NCBI GenBank assembly: GCA_914767715.1
Contig: OU612065.1
Coordinates: 15,998,001 to 16,058,000, forward strand
Source: Membranipora membranacea
Lineage: Eukaryota > Bryozoa > Gymnolaemata > Cheilostomatida > Membraniporidae
Reading direction: 5' to 3'
DNA length: 60,000 nt
Below are positions 38,423 to 51,100 of this stretch, one piece after another. A program made the position numbers and the translations under genes. Numbering within the stretch: position 1 is the stretch's first letter; each line of letters opens with the position of its first letter. The notes under the pieces were generated by a model. It was not told where the DNA came from. It made no database searches and was given only the letters and a program-made list of their open reading frames with translations.

Positions 38423-38474
38423 GTTTAACCAGAGACTATAGATATATCTATATATCTAAAGTCTCTGGTTTAAC
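38423..38474. mobile_element. Mini-palindrome insertion, copy 3 (38 bp, 7 bp TSD)
   Basis: The imperfect palindrome at 38430-38467 begins CAGAGACTATAGAT and ends AAGTCTCTG, with an expanded ATATAT centre. It is flanked by GTTTAAC on both sides (38423-38429, 38468-38474). It is the most diverged of the three copies. Confidence 0.75.
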
Positions 38475-39398
38475 ATCAAACTTTGAAGTGTTATGTATGT
38501 ATGTATGTAATTGTATTGATCTCATTTTCTGAGAAGTAAAAGTGTTTATTAGGGTGCTCTGGTAAAAGTTTAAAAATGTTTTACAATAAAGTTAAGTGAA
38601 ATAAAATAATATAATATAAAAAATAGAGTAAGACTGATTACTTCAGATCACCACCAGATGTGTAATGCAATACTGCCATGTGCGGTGTACTACTATTTAT
38701 AACAATCTTCATAGTTTTACTGCAAGCCCGAACTACTAAAAGAATTTCACAAATAATAGTGGCTGATCACTGATTAAATCGATGATTGTATTCAGCATTG
38801 TCTCAGTACAACATCACTGACTGAATCATTTGGCAGCCAACATTCCTAATACTTTCTGTGTGTGTGGCAGCACCTCTATGCCAAAGATAACTGATTGAAT
38901 TTGCGTATCACACAACACAATGATTCTGATGTTATTGATAAGCTATTCGTTGCTTTCATTATCAGATATTATTGATTTTATGCTTTATACGCTCAAGCCA
39001 AGTATTGTTAGAACATCTTATTCAATTCCACTAGAGTAAGTTGACGGCAGCAACACTAGATCTACTACAGGGTCAGTAATCATTGCCACGGTCACGGCAG
39101 ACAGGATACATGGTGAGACAACTCAGGTAACTCGAAGACAGAATAGCAACCGAGAAACCGTACTCGAACAATCAAATACACGACGATAATGGATGGCAAA
39201 CAATTTAGTATTTCTGGAATCTTTAAGGGTATCACGATAACGACAACACACCAGAGGAGTCGAGTGTTATCCATAACCAAGACTACTGTATCATAGAATA
39301 GTTCATTTGATTGATACTTCTAACTCTATCATCAATCTATCATCCATTGAGACATCAGTGAATGAGGAATTTGATGACTCAAACCGTACCCACTTATT
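38475..39398. other. Upstream region of the AT-hook gene
   Basis: A short GTAT tandem run lies just after the palindrome (about 38493-38508). The promoter of the gene starting at 39399 should lie here. No core promoter element stands out. Confidence 0.35.
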
Positions 39399-41417
39399 AT
39401 GGGACAACTACTTAGCCTTTCTATATTCTCTGACGAGCAACTTAGAGACAAAACTGTAAGTATTGAGTGAAGGAGTGAGTGGTAGCTATACAGCAGTAGA
39501 GCCTCCCTTTGCAGAAGTCAGGAGTTAATTGAATTCATTGAGCTGAAAGACAGATGAACTGGTTGATATAAGAATCAGATACCCAAACATTCCATTGAGA
39601 ATAGTATTTGGTAATGAATTTACTGATTTCAATATGAAGCGCTTGTTTAGTAAACCTCTTACTTGTTTTAGACACATTGTTCCCCTGTGGTTGGGAAGCA
39701 AATTTCTATGACTGAGGAGTCTGGTGATTTTCACACTCATACTAGGTCACAATGCAAAACGCAGGACTGCAAACAAATGTCATACTGCCATGTACAACTA
39801 CCTGATTCCTCAGCGATCCCAGTGACCCAAAATAATACAATATGTAAAACCAAACTAGAGTACCTCAAGGATTCTCCCGGCAATGACTGGAGGAGAAATG
39901 CTATCAACCCTGATTCTCTGCCCGAGCCAAAGCTTGGTAGAATAAGCCACAAATCGGGTAGTGATAGTACAATACGCATCGACCAGTGTACCAGAGCTCT
40001 TCGCCAACAGTCATCTAGAAATTTGGAGGTTTGTGGAATAGATTAGTAGAATTGTACGCAAGTTTTACACTATTCGTGAAATAATATGATATTTCAATTA
40101 AAATTAGATTGCTCTGGTGATTTCACTTTTGGTGTAAATATGGCATCAATGATATGCGACAAATGCTTTGACGACCAGGACAAAAGGCTTGACTTGGAGA
40201 ACATAGGATCCAACTCACACAACCCTCTTCAAGTATCTACTGAGCCATATGAAAAATGTTTTGGTGAAAGGTTGGGAACAGCTGCGCAATTTAGTAATAC
40301 CATTTGTCAACTTCATGTTGATGTTCAAAACTCCAATTAGAGTTGTCACCCCTCACCTTCAGAAAATATACCCATCGCCATGCGTAAACGAAGAGTAAGA
40401 GACTCATACACCTTGGTCAGTTTCAAGCATCATTTCGATATACATGTAAGAAACTTTTCAAAGCCGTGGCATTATTGTTATAACAATCAATGATCGGGAG
40501 GGGGGAAATCTTAATGGTTCACTTACTAAACGCGCTTTCTATTGTAGAACCCTCCCACTGACAACATCCAACTATGCAAGAAAGCTAACACTCCTATGTT
40601 GAGAAGGAGAGGGACTTACAACGACAGGCAACAGCACACAAGCAAAATTTTTGAACCATTCAAAAGTAGTTCACGTATTTTTGGACGAAAGAAAAGGCAG
40701 AAGTTGAAATTGGAGAGGGCAAGCAGAAAACCCCATCAGCGGCAAACAATTGACAGAAGATCTCGCACCATTGATGCACTAAAGATTGCTCATGTAAGTA
40801 TCTGTCGAGCAGGTCTTTATTTGAAGCACTGAATATGATGGCATCAAACAGTTTCAACAATCAGTTTTCAGTGCAGAACAAAAAGAACTCTGTGAAGTGG
40901 ACCATCTTCAAATAAAAATAAATAGCACAAGGGAAGTTAAGCGGCAAATAAGCCCACATTCTCATATTATGTACACATTGATATACACAAATATATTGTG
41001 TATGTACGCAAATATACTGTCTATGTACACAGATATACACACATCTATTAACAATACGTATTGCTATGCATGATGATATATGTAACTGACTTACAGGATC
41101 TACGACGAAGGATTGAAGAGAATCCAGTTCCGGGCAGAGAGATACCCCCTCTCTCAGATATAAAAGCACTTGGAAAAGAGCTGGAATATAGGCTATCAGT
41201 ACACGCACCCAGCCTGAAGATCAGTCAAAACTCCAAAGGTTTATTCACCATAACGAGGCTACGCTCTCTCAGATTACGGGCTAAGATTCAAAAGGACAAT
41301 GGAATAACAAAATCTCGGTGCAGTCGACATATAAAAAACACAAGAAAAAGACAAGGTCCTAAAATTCAAGGTGCTAGGAAGTTTAAAAGGGGCCCGGGTA
41401 GACCAAGAAAGCTGTAA
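39399..41417 (+). CDS. Basic AT-hook protein of unknown family
   Basis: The proposed exons are 39399-39455, 39672-40028, 40341-40445, 40548-40793 and 41097-41417. All introns are phase 0, and the product is 361 aa. The protein starts MGQLLSLSIF; Gly2 and Ser6 fit an N-myristoylation pattern. It is hydrophilic through the middle and strongly basic from about residue 155 on, with clusters such as MRKRRVR, GRKKRQKLK and RRSR. It ends KRGPGRPRKL, a canonical AT-hook (GRP core), which binds the minor groove of AT-rich DNA. This suggests a nuclear chromatin-associated protein. The last two exons and their splice sites are strong; the junction 40028|40341 is the weakest (donor GAG|GTTTGT, acceptor CCAATTAG). 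I do not recognise the family. It converges with the coiled-coil gene downstream. ATTAAA at 41594-41599 may be its poly(A) signal. Confidence 0.65.
40108..40340 (+). other. Protein-like open frame inside an intron of the AT-hook gene
   Basis: An open frame with plausible composition (MICDKCFDDQDKR) runs to a TAG at 40338-40340. That TAG also serves as the acceptor of the next proposed exon, and the frame is the same as that exon's. It begins after a possible acceptor (AAAATTAG, ending 40107), but that acceptor does not match the phase of the upstream donor. It could be an alternative exon with its own stop, or chance. Confidence 0.25.
40965..41045. repeat. Low-complexity TGTRTA / ACACATATA tract
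   Basis: Irregular repeats of TATGTAC and ATATACACA units lie in the intron just before the last exon of the AT-hook gene. They form a degenerate microsatellite with partial self-complementarity. Confidence 0.5.
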
Positions 41418-42529
41418 ATATTACAGCAATATTTCTTACTGGCAGCTAGAATCCCAACAGACTTTTCTGATTCACTCATATTACTTTGTAATTATTGGTT
41501 TTAAATCTTACTCTTGTGAATCAATCTCATTTTGATCTACACTCTTATCTCAGGATTTTGAATCGAATACTCATAAAGGTAGGAAACTACCGGATTAAAT
41601 TCAACTCTCACTAAAAATCTAACAGCATAATTCTATTATCAGTCCTTATCACATTAGCATCACATGAGAAGTCTAGACAGCTGACAGACAGGTTGGATCT
41701 TTCAAAGCAAGTTCTATCACAGGTAGGTAGATGGGAGAAGAGAAACAAGAGTTTATTACAACCGAAATTAATTGATAATTCTGATGGAACTTACTGTCTT
41801 GGAGCACAGGCCGCATGAGACGCGCATTGCTCCAGTTGTGAATTTGATCACAATATTTTCGGAAGAAAAGGATGTCAATCTCATGTCATGACAGCTATCA
41901 TTGACATTATCACAACTATAGAAAGTTGCTTTGTCAGCTACTCATCAGCATGCCCTAATACTCTCCGAGTCGTGTTCAACCAACACTCTAGCTCATTGGC
42001 TGCACTCCACCAGCAGTCTCTCGTGGATCTAGGTTGTAAGAAAGATGTTTAAATGCTCGCCAAACCTGAAAAATCTTATCAGATACTGTTTTAACTTTGC
42101 TAGTCTGCGGCACACACGTACTTACCACAACTAATGATACAATGGAAAGTTCTGCGACCATTTGCAGGACAAACCAACCTGACCAGTTATTATGACTCCT
42201 AAACTTAATACTTAAGACTTAGTAATAAGCAATAATATATTAAGTCTATGGTTGTAAAGAAACCATGTTTTAAGAGGTCTCACTCAACCTGGCCTTGCAG
42301 ACAAGAAAATCATTTGCGGTAAGTTGTTTTCTCATGAAGTGTTGGTAGACAACTCTTAATCCTATTTATTCCTTGGATAAAGAGCAACATACACCAATCT
42401 ACATACTTAATCTACATTTATCTTTATCAATTTGCAATTGTCAATTGATTGTTTTACAATAGCCTTGTAAACTAGTTGAACCAAGGGGTGATTGAAAATG
42501 GGTGTTTCTGATTGTACGGAAATTTAACT
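41418..42529. other. Convergent 3' flanks
   Basis: This 1.1 kb lies between the stop codons of the + strand AT-hook gene and the - strand coiled-coil gene. A TTTATT at 42365-42370 is an AATAAA on the minus strand, 160 bp past the coiled-coil stop, and is its likely poly(A) signal. No gene was seen. Confidence 0.5.
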
Positions 42530-45210
42530 TTATGTGACAAGAGGGGAAGAGCTTGTATAGGAAGGTGTTGTTGGACTGGGTGTTAAAAGAGAGAAAGTAT
42601 CTATTTCATGGTCTGTGGCTCTTTGCCTGTGCTTTCTACTGCTCCTAGAGCTGTTTACCAAGTCAACAGCACCAGAATCCATACTTAGAGACGACAAATC
42701 CCTATCTAATGCCTCTAAATCAACATGAAAATTGTTATTCTGAGTGTCTTGAGTTGAGGCTTTGGACTTTTTCTTTTTCCGTTTGAGCATTTTCAGCTCT
42801 TTAGCCAACTCTTGCATCTCTTGATTGGCCTTCTCAGCCTCTATAGCTATCATGTCTTTGGCCTCCCTAGGGGAGAGTTTAGCTGACTGAAGTTTAGTAA
42901 TAATCTGATCTTTCTCCTCTAGTTGAGACTGGAGCGATGATATCAGATACTCCTGATCTGATATTTGAGTAGATAACTCTATTATAATGTTAGATCTGCC
43001 ATCAGGGATAGGAGAGGACGATTTACAGGCTCCCTCAGCGTCTTCGTCACTTCTAGGACTAGAATATCCTGCAGCTTTTAGCTTATCTGTATCAAATACG
43101 ATAAGCAAAATTTTATGTTATATTGTGATTGAGTGTTGATGGTTATGTGGGTGTGGTACCTGTATCAAATGCTCCATTAAGAAAATCATAATATTACAAG
43201 CCTTCACTGGCATTAGCGGTATTACTGAATTTTAAAAATGTCACTAACAAACAATTTGAGATAGCGATAAATCGCTCCACAACAGATCCAGACCCATACA
43301 AAGTAAAGTGAACTAAACGAATCTCAATGACTGTAAGAATACCTTGCAGTTGCTCATTCTCTTCTTTCAACCTGGTTATTTCATCTTTTAATTCGAACAT
43401 TTTCATGGATGATTCTTGTTTGCTTTTCCCACTATTAGCTCGAATGGACTTCAGTTTTGCCTTGTATCTTTGTTTCTACAACATAATGGTTGGAATTATT
43501 CATAGCGGAATCATTGATAATATCCATAACCACATAAATTTTATACATTTGAACGATTCAATTTATATGTTTACGACCATATCATATAGTCCGCGGATTG
43601 TATACCAATTCTAATTAATGATAGGCTGGTATTGCTAATGTGAAATCAGAGCGGAGGATGGTAAGGAAACTGTATGTAAAGGTTACTGCATTTTTATCTC
43701 ACTCACTTGACACCAACATTGCATAGACTAATTATCATAACAATTTCTTTATATCTGATCTGAGAGTACCCATTATATCTAACTTACAAACAAGTTGACG
43801 CTGTCCTGCGCAACTCTTAGCTCGTTCTGAAGTTTGACAACCTCCTGCTCCTTTAACTTCAGCGACTCACTGACATCAGGGATGGCTGGATCGGTGATCG
43901 ATGACTCTAAATTCTCTAACCTCTCCTCGAGCACCATATTATGTTCTGCTATAGATTCACTTTCAGATTTAACTTGATCCATCTATTGATATAAACAACA
44001 GACCCAGGTGTTAGGGCACATACACTGTATTTCCGAAGATCAACCCGAGCAAATTTCGGGCTGTTTGATCCATGGAAATACCTCCCGGTTCATGTTGAGC
44101 TCAAGGGTTAAGTATGCGTTGTGCTGTGCGAACTACAGCGAGTTGGTGTGGCAGATCAGTGGGTCGGGTCACGGCAGCAGATATTTTTTAACTTTCAGCT
44201 CGACCTCACTCTATGGAAATGGCTGCATATTTCGAGAGCAAGCCAAGAGCTCAAAATTTACATGGTAACCTGAGTTTGTTGCAGCACAAATATTGCTTTA
44301 GATTAAAAGGAGTGATGAAATGAAGCACTTTCTAATGGAAAGGCAGAGAAGTTAACACCCACTTCTTGTTGGAGATGAAGTATTTCAGCCTCATGAGCTA
44401 GATTGGTACGTCGTGACTGATCGAGAAGCACCTGAGCATTAGTTAATCTCTCATTCAACTCTCTTATTTCTTTGTCTTTGTCGACCCTCTGTTCTCTTGT
44501 GGATTTGCCACTACCCACTCGACTGAAAGACAGGGAAAACTACATTACATACCATGTATTAAACATGAAGGAATGGCTGGCAAGTACGGTTTTTATCACT
44601 GGCGATCCATGGGTGGATGATATGCTGCCTTCAATACATGTGTCACTGCCTTGATATCCATAGGATACAGTATACTTATATTATTAGCAGACGGTAATAA
44701 TTGTTCTCATGTGTTAGTTTGATGTAGTGCTACAACAACACGAGCCTTCACAGTCACTGAATGCAAGTTTGCTCTGACGTGGTTAATTTTGGGACAGTGG
44801 AAGGACAGACCCTCTAAAATTATAGGTAAACAGAAGAGTGCATCTTGGAGATGGATGTAGTTGCAGTACCAGTACTAATGAAACAGGGAACAGTCAAAAC
44901 TCTGAATAGCATCAGGTCGCTGCTTATTTCACCACCATATCACCACCATATCACTATGGTCCTAATCGGATATATGTTCATATTGTGTCAACAAAAATGT
45001 CTCTCTTGTCAATGTATCCAATGCCATACCCTTTGTGCTAAGTCCCAATAATGAAGTTAACTTGAGTGACATGCAATGCAGTAGTATTGGATAGTTGGAA
45101 CATATAAAAGTTTGACATTAGCAGACATACCTTTCATTGTGCTCTGACTTCTCTAGAGACACTGATTTAACAGAGCTTGATGCAGATCCCATTCTTTTGA
45201 AGAAGCTCAT
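42530..45210 (-). CDS. Coiled-coil protein of unknown family
   Basis: The minus strand exons are 45210-45131, 44522-44363, 43982-43788, 43475-43343 and 43086-42530. The product is 374 aa, with all phases matching. The start is MSFFKRMGSASSSVKSVSLE. From about residue 40 to 275 the sequence is rich in Glu, Lys, Leu and Gln in heptad-like order (for example IRELNERLTNAQVLLDQSRR, FELKDEITRLKEENEQLQ and LISSLQSQLEEKDQIITKLQ), predicting an extended coiled coil. It is broken by a Ser/Asp-rich segment around residues 190-215. A KRKKKKSK cluster follows, then an acidic and Ser/Thr-rich C-terminus. There is no membrane segment or signal peptide. This could be a cytoskeletal, centrosomal or Golgi tether-type protein, but I recognise no diagnostic domain. 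It starts 949 bp downstream of the NEDD8 stop on the same strand. Confidence 0.82.
44029..44092. repeat. Hairpin in intron of the coiled-coil gene
   Basis: GTATTTCCGAAGATCAA and TTGATCCATGGAAATAC form an imperfect stem. A smaller CCCGAG...TTTCGGG hairpin lies inside it. It may be the start of a larger degenerate foldback extending to about 44270, but the other end was not resolved. Confidence 0.35.
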
Positions 45211-46158
45211 TTGTGTTATATGTATTTATATGATAATACAAAGCTAAATTCTCAAATTTCAATACTGATCATATTCAGTGTTCACTCTATGAAGGCGGAC
45301 GCCATACTGGATTGCATAGTTGCTTAGCAACAGCTACTAGAAAAAAGTTGTGTTCTCTCTTTGCATGAGAGGACAACCTTTAAAATCAATAAACTTAATT
45401 GAAAAAGCACCAGGGAATGGGAAGTCATGAGGTCGGGCAGGGAAGAAGGGTAGGGCTATACCTCGTCACTCTTTGGATATAAAATCGTAGATGCAACATA
45501 GAATCTTTCAATTAGAATGTGTGATGCATTTAGTGCTAATTGTCAGTATCACTTCGCTAAAAATCATCACCTATATATATGTTCTTTCAATAAGACAAAT
45601 TGGTTCCCGAATCATTCACTCAGAAATGTATAGACTAGCAGGTCTAGCACACTCAGATAAGAGCGTTCAGTGATTTTGTCAGTTTTTAATTGAAAGAACC
45701 CCCTTGGGAGCAAAGTTATGCAAACCAGTTCAATTTGAGAACCTAAACAGAAAGGCAGGATAGTAAACTGCTACATTCATCTTACAGATTGTTGGCTCAT
45801 ACTTGATACAAAGCTCAAGATTATACTAATGGTGTTCCGATTCTAACCTTTGATGACAATCTCAGTTATTATATGTAACATTATTATTGAGAAACATGTG
45901 AACAACAAAAGTACTTAACAATGAGCGTAGTTCAAGACTTACATAACTTATAAGGTGCAAGCAGCTTTCAAAAACACGGTACTCAGTACATATTCTTCAT
46001 CGCACAAAGTGTCTTTAAGCCATTAGCAAAGCGTCCATGGGGCAGTCAAATAGACTCTTAACCACTAGGAGGTGATTATTGGGATAGATACCTAATGGCA
46101 ATATTTAGAAAAAGTGATGCGAGATGAAAAGCATATTCAATGAGTAATTTCTCAGACT
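45211..46158. other. Spacer between the coiled-coil gene and NEDD8 (both minus strand)
   Basis: This stretch holds the promoter and 5' UTR of the coiled-coil gene and the 3' UTR of NEDD8. A 60-codon open frame at 45491-45673 is not protein-like. No repeats or RNA genes were recognised. Confidence 0.4.
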
Positions 46159-47240
<1,082 letters not shown>

Positions 47241-48161
47241 CTTTGGTTTTTGATATTGTGTATGAGAGTTTTATGTGTCAATTTTCAAGGGTTATGGCTC
47301 AAGCTCAGGATGTAGTCAGAGTTATTGACACAACCAATTCAATCTATCGACTATTCTGCACCAAAATAATGACTATCAAAAAATATGTCTTTTCCTTTCA
47401 CAGCTACCCCCTTTTCTTCATTTTTTTAGTTATCACTCTTCTATAATTTTCGAAATTATTTACAATTTTTATAGCAGCAAAAGAAATAATTTATTTCCAA
47501 AATCAACCCATGTTTCATAAAAAATAATTTCAGCAGTATTTTTTTGTAATTTTAAAACCGAAAACATTGTAGCTCAGCATGAAAACTAAAGTGAAAGTAG
47601 GGAACTGTAGTAGAAACTTTTTTTTCAGATTCTGGCATTTAATCTTTTACTTGCTAGGCCCATTCTAATCAAGATATTTACTTCACACTTGTTATCCATT
47701 GCTCTTGACACAGGTGTTTTGGTAAGTAGTCATTAACAACATTATGTACCATGTCTGATTTACATAATTTTGCCTCCCTTTGTTCAGTGAGCAAGTCATC
47801 TTCAAGTCAATGCTGAAATTGATGAAGAATCTGAATCATATACTGCATGACCTATTTAGTAAAAAAATGTGAATTTATGCTCTTACTCTCCATAATATTG
47901 ACTCAGTTTTGGAGTAAAGCCATAGCTCAAACTGAACATCTATCAACTTATGCTTGTCAAAAAACTTGGGACTGCTATTGTTGATATCTTTCATTCACTA
48001 GCTAATAATAATTGCTCTTTTGTCTTTAGATTATACATAAATTTTACTTTTAACCTATCTAAGTTTGCTTCAATGATTTTAGAAGCCAGCGTCATAGATG
48101 TTGTGAAGTCTTCCCCGCATACACATTCGCAGTCATCGACTGACAGCATATTCTGGAGACA
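47241..48161. promoter_or_regulatory. Shared divergent promoter region, NEDD8 / TEP
   Basis: Only 921 bp separate the start codon of NEDD8 (minus strand) from that of the TEP gene (plus strand), so the two promoters must lie here and may share elements. The stretch is AT-rich with several T and A tracts around 47400-47640. Open frames inside it (47243-47446, 47950-48165) are not protein-like. No specific binding sites can be called with confidence. Confidence 0.45.
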
Positions 48162-51100
48162 ATGAGGTCTCTCGGAGTACTAGCATCAACATGGGTGCTT
48201 GCATTCATCATCCTTCAACTTGCCAACACAGCAGAAATTAAAAAGGAGCCGTAAGTTTTCGAGTGAAGTAACAACAAAACCATTATTAACTGTCAAATTC
48301 ATATATATGTGTAAAAAAACAGCCATATTGATTAATTGTGTTACAAAATATGATATTAGAACCAACCTGACACAACTAACGTACCATCAATTACAGAACC
48401 TATCTTGTGGTGGCTCCAACTAAAGTTCGTCCAAACATGGATATGAAAATCTCAGCGTCTATACTAAAAATGGAGTATGACAGCTTTACAGTCACCGCTG
48501 TTGTAAGGAGACTGTTAGAAAATAATAACTATGATGAGATCAGCAGTACTCAGCATACATTCACCAGAGTTGGAACCTATGATCTCACTATGAGGGTAAG
48601 GCTTCCATGTCAAGATTAGATTTATATTCATTTAAAAACATGCTGACTCTAGTACAGGCTTACATCCAGTGTTCTGAGTGAGTGGGAACTGGTGGGGGAA
48701 CCTTTATATCACCGTTCCCGCTGGATTCTGTGCAAAAACAGTGTAAAGTTGTCTCTCTTGACCAGATATCAATCATACTATTACAGATCCATATTTCTGC
48801 ATAATTTGATCTAGAAATCACAAAACATTCTCAAAACGATTCTCAACCCATAGAGTAGAGTACCTGCAAAGCAAAAAGTCCACTTAGACCACTGCTTACA
48901 TCATGCATATAGCTGCTAATGGGTAAAGACATGATAAGCTTGGGTTAGAGTGGAGAGCATCCTAGTCCTTAAATCTTAATTGTAAAGAAGTACTCCCTGT
49001 GATGTTTTACAGACTCGTGAGACAATGTCTCCAGGTAACTATACACTCAGAGTGGCTGGTTATTCTGATGCTGAACTTGAGGGGCAGATATTCTCTAATG
49101 ATACTGAACTATTCTTTGATACCAAACAAGTATCTGTGTTCATACAGCTCAGCAAGCCTTTCTACAGACAGGGGCAGACAGGTTAGTTGATTAGTGCAGT
49201 CAAATTTGAAGCTATGATGCTAGTTTTCTTCAGGTCATGTATTTATTTATTCTTATAATCAAGAATGCTGTTATTAGAACTGGAAGCATACAAACATATA
49301 TATATATATGTGTGTGTGGGTGTGGTTGGTGTGCATCTTGAAGATGATGTGGAATTTCCCTGCTCTTTATGGTCAACACTTGGTGCAATGCTCATACTTC
49401 CTACTTTTTTCCTCAATGTCTGCCAAATATGGTACCGTATAAGTCAGATAGAGTATTCATGAACCTGACACAGACCCTAGTATGTTTATTTGTTATTGAT
49501 TTCAGTGCGACTGAGAATGATTCCAGTTCAGACAAACTTGAAACCAGTCTCTACTACCATGGATGTCGTTATAAAGGTAATACTTAGTCCTATTTCTTTT
49601 ATTGTTGTGATTAGTTTTTGAAAAAAAACAAACTGAATATCAGTTAAAATTACGGCAAGATATATTGTTCCAATAAGTCTTCAACCTACAGCTAACAAGA
49701 AATCACAAGTGAAGTCTACGTATCTGTAATGTATCTGTTGACCTACCTTCATTCAGCTTCTCGTCTCAAAGATAAATGAACAATTTTGAAGTTGTCTTCC
49801 CTGTTAGCAAATAGGAAATGCTTAAATAATGCTATACGCGACACTCAACTGCCCCTCTAACAAACAGTAAGTCACTGCATGTATGCTTAATGCAAAAATA
49901 AACAACATACATGAACTTGTCAATAATGTGTGGTAGCCATTATCATATTTCATGTGCCTTTGTTTACGTCGGCTCAATGAATGTTTTAGGATGCTAATGG
50001 TTACCCAGTACGAGAGTTTTTCTCTCAGCATACTAATGCTGGGGGTGTAGTCAGTCTGTCTTACCCCCTCAGCTCTAACCTGCTATCATATGGTGACTGG
50101 ACTGTCGAAGTGTTTTGTAGAGAACATACTTACAACAAAACCTTCCGGGTCGAAGAGTTCTGTAAGTGTTGCGTTATTGTAATAAGGTGGCATACGTCAC
50201 AGTCAGCACTCCTGTTTCATCAAGAAACATTGATACAAATGTACAGCTTATTTGAAATGTTCAATTCGAAGCCTTAACTAGTTGCCTTAATCGTCTTAGG
50301 CAGTATAGGCTGGACCATTCATTGTCGTGGGCGATTTGTCATCTTTGTTTGCTGTTGGTTCTTGCCTACATGCAGCTGCTATTTCTTAATTATTCACACT
50401 GTCTTAAGTTGATAAACATAGAATCATTTGTTGCTTCAAGCCGAAAAGTATTCGTTCCTGTCCTTATAAACTTTGCATGGGTGTTAATGCTATCCTGTTG
50501 TAGATGCTCCATTGTTTTATGTAAATGTTAGTATGCCTACTACTATGCTCAGGAATAGCTATGGAATCTCAGGACTTGTAGCATCCAAGTAAGTCTCATC
50601 TAAATTAACAAAAAAAAAAAGTTTTATGAAAAGCTCTAGTTCTGTTCTCATTGTAGTTCACAGCGGCGACTACAAAACCTTTATAATCCGACTTGCTAGT
50701 GCTTGCAAAATGTATGGTCGTTTGTCAACAAATTTTAAGTTTGACTTGCCACTTGACATCACCTTTAGTGATTCCTGTACCTCTTATTTTCTGTGTACAG
50801 TCACACAACAGGACGAGGAGTGAAGGGTAACTGTACAGTACTACTAGAGATTCTCACAAGAGATAATAATCCTGCTCAGCCAGCAGCGCCTCTCAAGAGA
50901 GAAATACCTTTCGTAAGTCTCACCAATATGGCTCTATCAATATGGAGCATCCTCATATTTAAAACAAAATGACATATTGTTGAGTAAACAGAATCCTTCC
51001 CATGTGACGTCGGTGAGTGCTGGTGTATTGTTGCATCCCGTGTGTAAATTTTAATCCATGTCGCTGAGGCAAGAACCTGCACTATCGTCGTTTATGACTT

